The notes under the pieces are model-generated. The model did not search any database. It was given only the letters and a program-made list of their open reading frames with translations, and was not told the origin of the DNA. Positions 1-11,714 of a stretch of DNA of 64,000 nt are shown here, one piece after another. This stretch comes from Iris pallida. Taxonomy: Eukaryota > Streptophyta > Magnoliopsida > Asparagales > Iridaceae. The stretch lies in contig JANAVB010015600.1 in assembly GCA_029216955.1 (NCBI GenBank), positions 23,737,038 to 23,801,037 on the forward strand, given 5' to 3'. A program made the translations under genes and the position numbers. Position 1 is the first letter of the stretch. Each line of letters begins with the position of its first letter.

Positions 1-378
1 CCACTCGACGGTGTGCTGGAAGTGTGCTCATTATGACAGATAGCTCAAAATCCTAAGTATATATATATATAAGACCAGACCAAAGGGGTAGCAGGTAACC
101 GAAAAAATCTCCAATGATCTAGGTGATCAAGCAAGTAGTTATCCTAGTCAGATTCAGTATGAATCTCTGACCGTGGTAATAAGAAATTCATGTCCTAGAC
201 ATGATGCAAGATGAGACATGTAGCTTATACAAGCACAAACACCCACGGTGTCAATATAAGAGTTACTTAGCAAGTCAAGATAGCCGTCACAACAGCATAT
301 CAAGATTATCATGTTAGGTTTACTTATCAAGAGTGCGCCACAACGGCCACTATCATGTATTAGTCATCTTGTTAAGAG

Positions 379-971
379 CCTTGTTAGCAATCACCCGAAT
401 AAAATGCGTATTATACGTGAATTTTTTTGTATCTTACATAAACGTATAATACTTACGTAGTTTTAAAAATTTTGGATTTATACGCAAATTTTAAGCTTGC
501 GCCATTTTAAACACGTGCCGTACAAATTTTTAAAAAATTTGGCCAAAAAAATGTGACCAAGAAACCCAACAGTCTTGACCTTCTTGACTCTTGCTGCTAT
601 TAGATATTAAGACTGGCAAATTATCAAAAAAAAGAAAAAAGGTCTCCCAGGAACCAAAAAAAGAAATCCAAGTCTTTGCACATGTTGCTTGCAACAATCA
701 AAGAAAAACATTTTGGTTTTCCATCATCCAACCTCTTCTTATTCTCACATTGAACCCTTCTTTATGAAGGAGTAGAGGTGGGTGGACCCTATATATATGC
801 CAAATTTTTAGTGCCGAATTGGTTCATATGAATGTACTAAACATGAATTAAATCTGATCCGAATATTTTTCGTTAGACGAATTTTTGACCGTATTTTACT
901 TATATTGTGTCGATTTATACTCGTACTTTTGTTGTTCCGAATTTTTTTCGTTTGTCGAATTGCTAATAAGG
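379..971. mobile_element. 593-bp non-autonomous DNA transposon (hAT-like, 8-bp target duplication)
   Basis: This insertion is present in the left LTR and absent from the right one. The termini are CCTTGTTAGCAAT and, inverted, CCTTATTAGCAAT: 13 bp with one mismatch. It is flanked by GTTAAGAG (371-378) and GTCAAGAG (972-979). The empty site in the sister LTR reads GTCAAGAG (5342-5349), so the 8-bp duplication is proven apart from one C-to-T change. Inside, CGTATTATACGT is followed by a near-complementary ACGTATAATAC, giving a hairpin near 408-456, and the right subterminal part repeats CGAATTTTT. There is no transposase. An 8-bp duplication is typical of hAT, but the termini are not the usual CA/TA...TG/TA type, so the superfamily is inferred. 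Confidence 0.75.
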
Positions 972-1288
972 GTCAAGAGTGCGTCATGACGGACCACCAT
1001 CAAGAATTATCATGCCAATGTTGCTTGTCAAGAGTGCACCATGACGGGTCACTATATAAGAGTTATCATGTCATGTTACTTGTTACTTATTAAGAGTGCA
1101 CCATAACATGCCACTATCGTGTTCTATCCTTACATTATCATGAATGAGAGAAACCTGCATAAAAATATCTAGTAACATATTCTTGAAGTCAAGAAAAAGA
1201 TCTACAACTTTCATGTTGGGAGTTAAGAGAAATTATGGCCACAATTCAGCCAAATAGGACATAACATAGCCAAAAATAGCCCAAATAG

Positions 1289-1600
1289 GCACTATACGGT
1301 ACTATGCAAGCCATGCGGCACTATGCTTCCATGCGGCACTATTCATCTTGCGATACTATGCAAGCCTGCGGTACTATGCAAGCCATACGGCACTATGCAT
1401 CTATACGGCACTATTCATCTTGCGGCACTATGCAAGCCATACGGCACTATGCATCCATGCGGCACTATTCAAGCCTGCGGCACTATGCATCCATGCGACA
1501 TTATTCAAGCCTGCAATACTATGCATCCATGCGGCACTATTTATCCTGCGGTACTATGCAAGCCTGCGGCACTATTTATCATGCGGCACTATTCATCGTT
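1289..1600. repeat. 18-bp tandem array in element A left LTR
   Basis: The conserved core GCGGCACTAT alternates with variable tails (GCAAGCC, GCATCCAT, TCATCCT) at a period of 18 bp, about 16 units. Because 18 is a multiple of three, it is open in all three plus-strand frames, giving spurious hexapeptide-repeat ORFs. A sister array sits at 5669-6008 with a different order of tails. Confidence 0.9.
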
Positions 1601-2225
1601 CCTGCCAGAATCAGGACAGATGAACATAGAAGATGTCCAAAACTTGTTTTGGCCATAACTTCCTTAAAACAAGTCGAAATCTAACTTTTCAAAGGTCCAT
1701 TTTGGGTAAAATCGAATTCTCTACAACATAGAACAATCAAAACTTGAAAATAATGAACTTTGGTAGATCAAAACCCAAGAAAACCGAAAAGACTACAAAC
1801 TTAGATCTACAAAAATTCATCCGCCCAAACTGAAAACTCCAAGTCCTAAAGGTACTTGGAATCATGTAGAGAAGAAGAAAGAACAATAAAATAGAAGATC
1901 CATCATGAAGCAAGTTGCACTTGCCTGAGCTCTCTATTTTGGTGGGAGAGTAATGGAGGAAGAAGAAGAAGTTATGAGAAATAATGAAGGAGAGAGAGTG
2001 GAGTTGACTTATATAGTAAGCCTCACCATCTCAAACCAAACCAAACCAAAATAAACCAAACAAGCTAAACCAAGTCAAATTGAACCAAACCAAATCAAAT
2101 AAACCAAGTCAATATTAAACCAAGACTAGGCTAAGCAAGACAAGTCTAACTACGGTCCACCTGATAAAGGTCAGAAATCTGTATACGTATACTGAAGATA
2201 CGTATAACGAAAAATGGGAGTGACA

Positions 2226-2239
2226 ACTCTACCCACCTT
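2226..2239 (-). other. Element A polypurine tract candidate
   Basis: Read on the minus strand, AAGGTGGGTAGAGT lies directly before the 3' LTR, where plus-strand DNA priming is expected. It is purine-rich apart from the Ts. Element B has a very similar tract at its 3' LTR. Confidence 0.5.
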
Positions 2240-2358
2240 AAAATAATTCCGTTCTCGGAATTTAATCAAGAGGCTAGAGATGTCGGGGCAGGCTATATTA
2301 ATCATAAGCAAGCTATGACTAGCAGTCATTCAAGCAATCATTCATGCAAGGAAGGAAT

Positions 2359-3720
2359 TTAAAAGCATAAGGCATAAGCAAGACATTCTGCTAGAAACCT
2401 CTCTGCTGGTTCTGCATCTGAGCTTGGGTCTGGGCAATACTGTTGTGGTCTCTGCTGCTGGAAAGCTTGTGCCCGAGGTGGCAATAGCCTCGGAGGCTGG
2501 TACTGCTGTTGCACTAGTGCTGGGGCTGGTCCCCTAACTGATGGACTGGTTAGGTTCGATAATGATGAACTGACTTTATTCGGACATGACCCTATCATGT
2601 GGTCCGGTGCCACACAAGCCAAGCACAATCCCTGTGCTCTACGACATTCTGATACTACATGTCCTGGCTTCCCACAATGAGTGCAGCCCATTGCGGAAGA
2701 CTGCTTCTGCTTTTACTGATGAGGGTACATCGGTGTCGAGTACTGAACCGACGAAATCGTGGACGTCCTCCTAGGAGCTCCAATAGTCAAAGCCCTAACT
2801 GCGGGGGCTGGTGCCGACGACTAGGATATCTGTTCATGAGATCTCTTCCTCCCTCCAGCTCTATCTATAATCCTCTGTGAAGTTTACTTATGCCTCTTCG
2901 CTGCTTGCAAGACAGCATCAAACATCTGGTGCTCAAAATTCTCCACGGATATGATAATCTCTAGGTGGAGCCCCTGCTAGAATCGCTGGGCTCGATCCAA
3001 TTTGGTTGCCACCAAGGTAGGAGCAAATCGACTGAGTCTAGAAAACTCGGCCGCATATCCATCGACCGTCCTGTTCATTTGCTTCAAATTGGTGAATCTC
3101 GTCTGCAGATCATAGCGAGCTACTGAGTCAAAGTACTTGGTCTGAAACTTGTCGCTGAATGTCGCCCAGGGGATAGGCGTCGCCAAACCCACTGCTAGCA
3201 TCGCCCATCAGGTGCGGGCTAAGTCTAATAATTGCAGGCACACAACGGCTACCTTTTCATCCTCAGGAATCCTAGCTGCTTCCAGGATAACCTCTGTGTC
3301 CTGAAGCTATGCATCAGCAGCGATAGCATCTTCACTGCCATCAAAGAAATGAGGGTTCAAGCGCTTGAAGTTGTTGGCCGTGTTGTTCCTTTGGTAACCA
3401 ACTCTGTCCATGGCATCTTATACTGTCTGGTGCAGGACATCACCCCGACGATCTTGTGACGCAAGCAATTCTCTAATGAGTCCCACCAGGGTTCCATTGT
3501 CAAACTCCGTAGGCTGGATGGGTTGAACTGGGGGCCCTGGGTTATCAGAGTGCATGGCTCGGGATGCTGCTCCCGAGTGCTGGGCTTGGTCTTCTTGTTG
3601 CTGCCGGGGCGCTGGTTGAGCTCCTCCCGGCTGATCGGCAGGACCAGGAATAATGCCACTAAAAAACAATGACATAGGGGACAATAAGGAAGGACCAAGA
3701 TAGATCAGGGATATAAGCAT
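2359..3720 (-). pseudogene. Element A gag (broken)
   Basis: The structural capsid-nucleocapsid protein of a gypsy-type element, read on the minus strand in three blocks. An N-terminal proline/glutamine-rich block (3720-3418) ends at an in-frame stop. A retrotransposon-gag core block (3201-2977) has the typical pattern FSDKFQTKYF...LKQMNRTVDGYAAEFSRL. A C-terminal block (2691-2359) carries two CCHC knuckles, CTHCGKPGHVVSEC and CLACVAPDHMIGSC, both with the C-X2-C-X4-H-X4-C spacing. Stops and frame changes separate the blocks (for example near 3300 and near 2970), so no full protein can be made. After the second knuckle the frame ends and the LTR follows almost at once: no protease or polymerase. 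Gag identity is certain; the clade is inferred from similarity to element B. Confidence 0.8.
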
Positions 3721-3836
3721 GTGATCAAGTCAAGATTCCAGAAAGAATAGAAAGCACGAGTAGAGATCAAGGGTGAATGCTGATTGAGACATCTATTCGG
3801 TAAAACTCTCACACATCTTGATTTACAAGACCTTGT

Positions 3837-3856
3837 ATGGGCTACCACTTAAACCG
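3837..3856 (-). other. Element A primer-binding-site region (non-canonical)
   Basis: The minus strand just inside the 5' LTR reads CGGTTTAAG then TGGTAGCCCAT. A TGG start is expected for a tRNA 3' CCA primer, but the match is not initiator-Met (TGGTATCAGAGC), and it begins 9 nt after the LTR. Element B has TGGTGGCCCAT at the same offset. Primer identity unknown. Confidence 0.35.
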
Positions 3857-4979
3857 TGTCACACCCCACAACTAGAATACTGGAGAGCGGGGGCAGACAC
3901 AGCCAGCTACGTATATATAAGTGTAAACCACCTCGATATACGGTCACGGCTGTCTAGATGTATGAGGGCTTATCTGCAAGCCATCAGTCTCTTATGGTCA
4001 AGAACAAGCCTAGTGTCTCAATCTCAAGCAAGCAATATTAGTTACAAGATGTTAGACCATCAGATATTCAATAGTAAGACGTCTCATACATTTCATATAC
4101 AGATGATCATGAAGCTAGTCGAACAAAATGCAAGGACTAGCAAGAGTTTCAATCGTACATGATCAACCCTAGGATTTGTTAATCATGCTACAGCCCTTAG
4201 GCAGACAAGAAATATAAGTATTCAATACGAGCTAACACTTACTCGGCGGCTAAACGCCTCAAAAGAATAATTTTACAATAGAGCGGGAGAGCAAAATAAA
4301 ACTCACTCGTTGCCAGGATTGCGCCTAATGTTCACCATCTGGCTGGAAGACAGGTAGATCCTCGGGTGCTACTCCGAAATCTGGCCATACAAAACCAGTT
4401 GGGTCAGACCCCAGAAAGAGCAAGTGCCACAAGGGAGGCTTCACTTAAGATCAAAAACTAGCATATTAGCACATAAGGACATAAATAAAATAACAAAAGA
4501 CATGAGTTAGGGAAAATAGGATGATAAACGATAAGATAACTAAAGGACTATTTCGGTAACCAAGTTATAACCCGTAAACCAAACAAGGACCGGGATTGTA
4601 ACCCTTCACCTGAACAGAACTTAGTCTCTAACCAATTATCGATAAAGTAAAGCACACAAGCGTGTCCTGAGATAGCCATGTACTAGATCTAGGCAAGACT
4701 AGACAAGATAGGACTCCATCCATCAATCACGGCCAAGCAATGAGTACGGCTTGATACTTTAACTAACTAGGGTTATCACAATCCTAATTACTAACAAGAT
4801 GCAGTTTTAGAAATCCAAGTCCAGTTACCTACCTGCTGCAACCTGAATGATCCAAGCCAAAAGAAAACAAGTATAGCAGACACATTGCAGTAAGAAACAT
4901 GTGTCCTAAGGAGGTGCTCCACTCGACGGTCTGCTGGAAGTGTGCTCATCATGACAGATAGCTCCAAATCCCAAGTGTA

Positions 4980-4985
<6 letters not shown>

Positions 4986-5042
<57 letters not shown>
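4986..5042. repeat. TA microsatellite in element A 5' LTR
   Basis: Almost pure TA dinucleotides. The matching place in the other LTR (about 59-71) has only about six units, so the run expanded or contracted after insertion. Confidence 0.95.
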
Positions 5043-5043
<1 letters not shown>

Positions 5044-5232
5044 CCAAGACTAAAGGGATAACAGGTAATCGGGAAAATCTCCAATGATCTAGGTGATCAA
5101 GCAAGTAGTTATCCTAGTAAGATTCAGTATGAATTCCTGACCATGGTAACCTGAAATTCATGTCCTAGACATGATGCAAGACGAGACATGTAGCTTATAC
5201 AAGCACAAACACCCACGGTGTCAAGACAAGAG

Positions 5233-5495
5233 TTACTTAGCAAGTCAAGATAGCCGTCACAACAGCATATCAAGATTATCATGTTAGGTTTACTTATCAA
5301 GAGTGCGTCACGACGGACCACTATCATGTATTAGTCATCTTGTCAAGAGTGCGTCACGACGGACCACCATCAAGAATTATCACGCCAAAGTTGTTTGTCA
5401 AGAGTGCACCACGACGGATCACTATATAAAAGTTATCATGTCATGTTACTTGTTACTTGTTAAAAGTGCATCATAACAGGTAACTATCGTGTTCT
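5233..5495. repeat. Degenerate tandem repeat around TCAAGAGTGCG
   Basis: About five diverged units of roughly 45-65 bp share TCAAGAGTGCGTCACGACGG followed by ACCACTATCA-like sequence. The left LTR has the same series, split by the 593-bp transposon (240-372 and 972-1130). This repeat is the target into which that transposon inserted. Confidence 0.7.
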
Positions 5496-5668
5496 ATTCT
5501 TACATTATCGTGAATAAGAGAAACCTGCATAAAAATAGCTAGTAACATATTTTTGAAGCCAAGAAAAAGATCTACAACTTTCATGTTGGAAGTTGGGAGA
5601 AATTTTGGCCACAATTAGCCAAATAGGACATAAAACAGCCAAAAACAGCCAAAAACAGCCAAAATAGG

Positions 5669-6008
5669 CACTATGCAAGCCATGCGGCACTATGCAAGCC
5701 TGTGGCACTATGCATCCATGCGGCACTATGCAAGCCTGCGGCACTATACAAGTCATGCGACATTATGCATCCATGCGATACTATTCATCCTACGGCACTA
5801 TGCAAGCCATGCGGTACTATGCAAGCCATGCGACACTATGCATCCATGCGGCACTATGCAAGTTATGCGGCACTATGCATCTATACGGCACTATGCATCC
5901 ATGCGGCACTATTCAAGTCTGCGGCACTATGCATCCATGCGGCACTATTCATCCTGCGGCACTATGCAAGCCTGTAGCACTATTCATCCTGCGACACTAT
6001 TCATCGTT
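5669..6008. repeat. 18-bp tandem array in element A right LTR
   Basis: Same GCGGCACTAT core and period as the array at 1289-1600 but with different unit order and number, consistent with independent turnover in the two LTRs. Open in three frames by period only; no protein is claimed. Confidence 0.9.
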
Positions 6009-6413
6009 CCTGTCAGAACCAGGACAGATGAATATAGAAGATGTCTAAAACTTCTTTTGGCCATAACTTCCTCAAAATAAGTTGAAATCTAACTTTTCAA
6101 AGGTCCATTTTGGGTAAAATTGAATTTTCTACAACATAGAACAATCAAAACTTGAAAATAATAAAATTTGGTAGATTAAAACCCAAAAAAAATCGAAATG
6201 ACTACAAACTTAGATCTACAAAAATTCATCCGTCCAAACCGAAAACTCCAAGTCCTAAAGGTGCTTAGAATCATGTAGAGAAGAAAGAATAATAAAATGA
6301 AAGATCCATCATGAAGCAAGTTGCACTTGCCTAAGCTCTCTAGGTTGGTGGGAGAGTAATGCAGGAAGAAGAAAAAGTTATGGGAAATAATGAATGAGAG
6401 AGAATGGAGTTGA

Positions 6414-6421
6414 CATATATA
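6414..6421 (-). promoter_or_regulatory. TATA-like box of element A 5' LTR
   Basis: Minus-strand TATATAT about 205 bp inside the LTR's upstream end, the expected place for a U3 promoter driving leftward transcription. The sister LTR keeps TATATAA at 2009-2015. No start-site data. Confidence 0.4.
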
Positions 6422-6639
6422 GTAAGTCTCACCATCTCAAACCAAACCAAAATAAACCAAGCAAGCTAAACCAAGTCAAATTGAACCAAACCAAATCAAA
6501 TAAACCAAGTCAATATTAAACCAAGACTGGCTAAGTAAGACAAGTCTAACTACGGTCCACCTGATAAAGGTCAGAAATACGTATACGTTTACTGAAGATA
6601 TACGTATAACGGAAAACGGAAGTGACAGTACCCCTCTGC

Positions 6640-7975
6640 TTTGGCTGAGTAGTGATTGTCGAAACATCAAAGGTGAGAATTCCCTTTGTTACCACTGTTA
6701 CGGTTGGCTTGGGGACGCTTGCTCCTATCCTCAAAGTTGGGATTTTTATGGCCCATGAGTTCTAGATTGCCTGCAATTTTCTTGGCTGTCTAGGCACATA
6801 TGATGAAAATTGGCCAAGCTTGGAGGTCGATAGCTCCCAAACAAACCTAACAGCTGACAAGAAGTTTTGTCGACATATGTATCCAACATCATGCTGATAG
6901 GGACGTCGTAAGGTAAACCAAGGAGAACTATTAAAAAATGCTCAATGTAATCACGGGCCGACTCGCTCTCTTCATGAGTCATGGAGATCAGAGGCGACAA
7001 CATGACCTCCGATTCCCCTACGTATAACCTAGCTAGGAAAAGATATTCTAAGTCATGAAGGTCTTGATGGAGACTTTTAGCAGACTTTGGCACCATTCAA
7101 ATGCTACCTCATGCAAAGTTCTGACAAACATCTTTGCTTGGATGCCATCATTCATTGGGATGCACAACGTTTGCAACCTTAAGTAGTACTGGTGCTAATG
7201 AGGATATGTGAACCAGTCAAAGGGTTGCAATGACTGTAGTTTAAAGTGGGTGGACAAACAACATCCCTATTTGTTCGGGTAGGGTTGAGATGCGCTCTCG
7301 CTCAGAGGGTTCTTCCTATCAAGGGTATCCATGTGGACATTCAGCACATGAATAGCCTCTGGAAGTTGTACGAAGAGTGTTTGTTTTGCAACAGTTGGTT
7401 GAGTAGGCAAGATAGCCGACAGTACTGGCTGGGTCCTACCCCCTCGTATTTGGAGGAGTGGGAGGATGAGCCGAAGAATCCTAGTTCTCTTCCACTTTGT
7501 AGTTTAATTGAACCGAAGTTGGTTGAGGTGGGATTGCATTCGCGGCCTGGAATGCTATCATATGCTCTATCATGGCATAGAGTTCTCGAATCGAGGTATC
7601 CATGCTCTCCAAGCATTGCTCAGTGCGATCGTTGCTACCTTCTTCGTTACTATTGGTCGCGTAGACACTGAATTTTTGCCCAATGAAGGAGGGAGCAGTT
7701 GACAATGCTGTGTAGCTAGAACTAACACTATATGGTTCAGAGTTCGAAGGAATGCCATCCCAGTTGGAGGTACTTCGTTGCTTTGTAGATGCTGCCCTGG
7801 AGCATATGCCTTGATAGACGCCTTCCGTGGGGATCGTCCATCTGTCGGCTCTGGATCTGTGCTCAGGGTCGGATGAGTTGGCCGAAGAAGCTGAAGAGTA
7901 GAAAGATTCATTTATTATCCTTTTGCGGTGTCCCTGAGAAGATTGCCTTATCATATTGACTAAGGCAAAAGGCAA
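6640..7975 (-). pseudogene. Degenerate gag-like retrotransposon remnant
   Basis: Minus-strand reading gives short blocks with gag character but many stops and frame changes. An upstream block (7975-7481) is Ser/Thr-rich and ends in a helix-like stretch near MDTSIRELYAMIEHMIAFQ. A second block (7096-6746) has HEESESARDYIEHFLIVLLG, which resembles the gag-core signature of a long helix followed by YI-x-x-F. A basic Asn-rich tail (near 6735-6690) looks like the linker before a nucleocapsid. I see no zinc knuckle, LTR or pol part. The gag call is inference from pattern; a Tat/Ogre-like origin is possible but unproven. Element A's LTR abuts it at 6627. Confidence 0.4.
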
Positions 7976-9574
7976 ATCCTCATCATAGGTGCATCTTTTT
8001 CATTCGAGATCATTATACAGTTAATAAAGTGCATTGTAGCCTGTCAAATACTGACTGCTTTGCATGTGCATGAACTGTCTTGGAGTAGCATTAGCTGATG
8101 ATGATGTTGTAACAATAAAGCTCCAGAGGAGACAACACTGTCGCAACAATTTTCATAGTACTGTCTCTTCATAGTTCTCGTGCCATCAATTTATTTTATT
8201 TAAATTTATTTTACAATTATGCATTGTATAGCACTAGGTATTTGTGTTTGGTTGTTGGGATGTAAGAATTCCTTTTCCTCTTTATATATGATTTTTTTTT
8301 TTTATATAATAGTCCAATAACATCGATCTTTTTTTAATTAAAAATTTTACTCTGATATTTTTAATTTCTGGATGTGACATTTTTGTCAGTGGTTGATCAT
8401 TTCTTACATGGTTATTAGCATAATAATTATTATCAAAATTACTATAAATATAGTAACAATGTTCTGAAAGAATTTTATAGTGTTGGCTAGAACCAATAGA
8501 CTATATTTTTTTTTAAATTTGTTATTAAAAATAAATTAAATTAAATATCAAACTTAACTACTTATATCATTTTTTTTACTTAAACTTCAACTTGATTTCC
8601 TCCAAATCAGGATGTAGAATTGTTGCATCTTCGCAGTGGTTGGTCAATTAATTGAAGTCTTCAAAATTTTCGGACTCTTGCAATTTTTTTTGCACTTCAA
8701 TCTCCAAAAAAAAAAGTCTACAAAAACTAGCTACTTTACTAAATATAACAGGAGTTTGCTTGTAAGTATTAAAAGAGAAAAAAAAAATTGTGGTAAATTT
8801 GGATGAATTAATGTATATTTATAGGAATTTTTGCATGCCAAATGACTATCATTTTTCTTAGAATATAGTTATTATAGGAGTATGTTGGTTATTTTCAACA
8901 AAATGATCAAATTGTTCCTTATTAACGTTCACAAACTAGTAGAAAATTGAAATTGTTTGGTAAAAATTACTAATATATCTACTTGGAGGTTACCAAAATA
9001 TTCCCTCAATGTTTATCTAATAGTTTATAGGGGATAAAATCGTAAACCAATTCCGTAAAAAAAAAACAAAAAAAAAAAAAAAAACAAACAAACAAACAAA
9101 CTACTTCCAAAATTGTTGTCCAAAGGAAGAACCGGATCGACACGGGCCTGACCGCGTCACCGCTTCGGTCGTGCTGGTCGACCGACTTTTGGGGGTGGTA
9201 AACCCAGCCCAAAACTGGAGTTTGACCAGTCCAGGCCTAAGGGCATGGGCAGTAAATACAGTCCAGAACTAGATTTTCAGTAGGCCGGATAGACTGACCC
9301 ATTGTCTGAGCTTGGATTCTGGGCCGCCCGGCCCAATACACACACATATAGTGCGATTAACTGTCAAAATCCAAAAGTGAGTTAGATGTACGCACGGAGA
9401 AAAATCGTCAAGCTTGTGTATAGTGCTACATTGACAGTCTACGACTGTTATATGTGAATTTCTTTCAGTTTGAACTTAACTAGGTAACCATGCACACTCA
9501 GGTGTGAACCAGATAATAACAGGTGCGGCTCAAAGAGTTTAAAACAAGTTTCATTGACTTATTTGATGCGTTCG
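7976..9574. other. AT-rich non-coding stretch
   Basis: No supported gene. It holds T-rich and A-rich runs (for example 8291-8303), an A/CAAA-rich simple repeat (about 9056-9104) and a GC-richer patch (about 9115-9340) with several GGCCC/GGGCC motifs that may be the end of an unrecognised transposon. Confidence 0.6.
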
Positions 9575-11714
9575 TAGGGGTGTGTTTCGGATCCCGATCC
9601 AGTGTTGACCGGATTTTATTGGGATGAGCCAAATTTAGTCCAAGGAGAAGATGGGCCGGGTCAGACCGGACCGGGATTTGGAAACCCAAACTCATTCCAG
9701 GCCCGAACCAGGATAGGAAGTGGGTCAGGCCTGACCAGGATGGGCCCGTGCCTGTTTAGGGTCTCGTCCGACTTGGCCCAGTTAAAAATAATTGAATAAA
9801 AAAGCTTTAAAAGAAATGAAAGGAAATAAGTACTTGGGCTTGGGGCTCAGCTAGACAATTTTTATATAAAAAGAGTTGGACTTTAGACACAAACATTTCA
9901 TTATTTATCTTTTATTGTAATATTTTAAGACCATTTCCTTACAGATATGTATTGTACAAATATTATTTATAGTTATCATAAACAAATATTTATTTATAAG
10001 ACATTTATTGTATATACATATACTTGTAAGATATTTATTGTACAAACATGTTAAGACCAAATATGATAGGTACAAATATTTAAGGTCAAGAAACTATGAT
10101 CGTTTTTTTAATAAATATCATATATACTAATAGTTTTCATATTAGCTATTATTAATTTATGACATGGTACTAATACTTCTATATTAACTATATTAGAGTA
10201 AAGTTACTATTTGTGTGAATGACTTAACCTTAACTAGCTACACATGGAATTTGAAATAATTACATTGGTTGTAGTTAAATATTTAATTAACTCTCGTGCT
10301 TTGAATGACAACCAAATAATTGTCATATTATTTTGAATAACTATCATATATGCTAGTAGTTTTCATATTATATATTTTCAACTTTATGTAATTACTTTCA
10401 ACTAGTATATATGCACGTGACTTTACGTATAGAATTTAAAATAGTTACATTGATTGTACTTAAATGTTTAATTAACTCTAGTGCTTTAAACGACAACCAA
10501 TTAATTGTCACATTATTTTGATTAACAATCATATATACTAGTTCTTTCCATATTAGGTATCATTAATTTTATGTAATTATTTTTCATATGAATTTCTTAT
10601 TGTAATTAGACATTGCATATAGTGGGTTGTCTATAATACTTAAAATACAATGACATAATAATACTTACATATTATCTATATTAGAGTAATTTTAGTATTT
10701 GTGTGAACGACCAAGCTGGCTACACATGTAATTTAAAATAATTACATTGTTTGTAGTTAAATGCTAAATTAACCCTTATGTTTTGAATAAATACGAATTA
10801 ATTATCATATTATTTTGAATAACTATCATATAGGCTAGTAATTTGCATATTATCTTTCATTAATTTTATGTAATTATTTTTTATATGGATTCTTTATTGT
10901 AATTACATTTGCATATAATGGATTGTCTATAAGTATATACTAAAAAAATACAATGATATAGTAATACTTCTATATTAACTATATTAGAGTAATTTTAGAG
11001 TATATGTTAATATTTTTGAGGAAAAAAAGAGAATGATAAACTAGAATGAAATTATAAAGTTTTTATATATATACTAGTAACGAGGACGTGTATTGCACAT
11101 GCTTAAAAAAATTGTTGAAAAATAATAATAACATGAATTTAATATAAATGTCGTCCCTAGGAATTGTTCACCAAAATAAATGCCTCCAACATTGACCACT
11201 TGAGTTAAAGTTGTTTAGTTATAAGTAAATCATGTTAGGCAGTTAAATAATAAATTATTTTTTTGGAAAATAATTAATGGAGTATTTACAAACGGTGTAG
11301 ACGGCTCAATTTTGAGTTATTTTCAAGTGACCTTATATATTAGTAAATTTACGTATGTTGTACGTAAAATATTTTTTTCATGATATTGTTAAAATATAAT
11401 TTAAATATATTTAAATTTAGATTTGTTACATATAATATATAGCGACCGGGCCTTGAATCGTATTTGACCGGGTCAACGACCTGGTCGAACCGGGCCGATT
11501 TTATCGGGTTTGGGAGCATGATCTGATTCGGATTGAATTTTAGACCGAGCCGGCCCGGACTAGACCTTCGGGCCTCCACACTGAACCCAATGCGGATTCG
11601 ATATTCTAGTGTGCCAGGACGGCCCGTTAACCGATCCAAACCGGTCCAGCCCAAATTTGACCGTTGCAGATTCAGGCATGATTCCGGACCGTCCGACACC
11701 CAATAAACACCTTG
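9575..11714. mobile_element. Candidate non-autonomous hAT-type transposon
   Basis: The left end reads TAGGGGTGTGTTTCGG, the style of many plant hAT termini, followed by about 200 bp dense in GGGCC, GACCGG and GGTCAGG motifs. A similar motif-dense block in inverted sense lies at about 11440-11700. The interior (9800-11430) is very AT-rich and non-coding. Candidate 8-bp flanks are TGCGTTCG (9567-9574) and GTCGTTCG (11715-11722), six of eight identical. The right terminal repeat (CAAGGTGTTTATTGGG inverted) matches only loosely, so the right boundary is uncertain. No transposase is visible. Confidence 0.35.

Larger units (their letters stand above)
1..2225 (-). repeat. Element A 3' LTR (partial, interrupted by a DNA transposon)
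   Basis: Matches 4919-6627 of the complete LTR from window base 1 to GTGACA at 2225. It differs by a 593-bp insertion at 379-971, by a short TA run near 60 where the other copy has a long one, and by many substitutions, so the pair is not young. It contains the 18-bp tandem array (1289-1600), a CCAAA-rich stretch (about 2028-2118) and a TATA-like site at 2009-2015. About 1.06 kb of its left part lies before the window. Confidence 0.85.
1..6627 (-). mobile_element. Element A: gag-only Ty3/gypsy-type LTR retrotransposon, left LTR cut by window edge
   Basis: Two long direct repeats (1-2225 and 3857-6627) flank a 1.6-kb internal region. The complete LTR begins TGTCAC and ends GTGACA, a perfect inverted terminal hexamer. 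Gag fragments read on the minus strand, so 3857-6627 is the 5' LTR and 1-2225 the 3' LTR. The internal region holds gag with two zinc knuckles and nothing resembling protease, reverse transcriptase, RNase H or integrase. The gag end lies only about 130 bp from the 3' LTR. It is therefore a non-autonomous element or a deletion derivative that would need enzymes in trans. The left target-site duplication is outside the window. Confidence 0.85.
3857..6627 (-). repeat. Element A 5' LTR (complete, 2771 bp)
   Basis: Begins TGTCACACCCC and ends GTGACA, with the repeat partner at 1-2225. From left to right it contains a TA microsatellite (4986-5042), a series of degenerate repeats built on TCAAGAGTGCGTCACGACGG (5233-5495), the 18-bp array (5669-6008) and a CCAAA-rich stretch (about 6431-6516). 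The U3 promoter lies near the right end because the element reads leftward. Its left terminus resembles that of element B (TGTCACGACCCG), suggesting related families. Confidence 0.85.

Noticed and set aside
1289..1600. CRISPR-like repeat-spacer array
   Set aside because: Units are contiguous 18-bp variants without unique spacers, in plant DNA inside an LTR.
1304..1684. Three overlapping plus-strand ORFs encoding hexapeptide repeats (also 5673-6080)
   Set aside because: They exist only because the tandem repeat period is 18 bp; no start context or family, and they lie inside an LTR.
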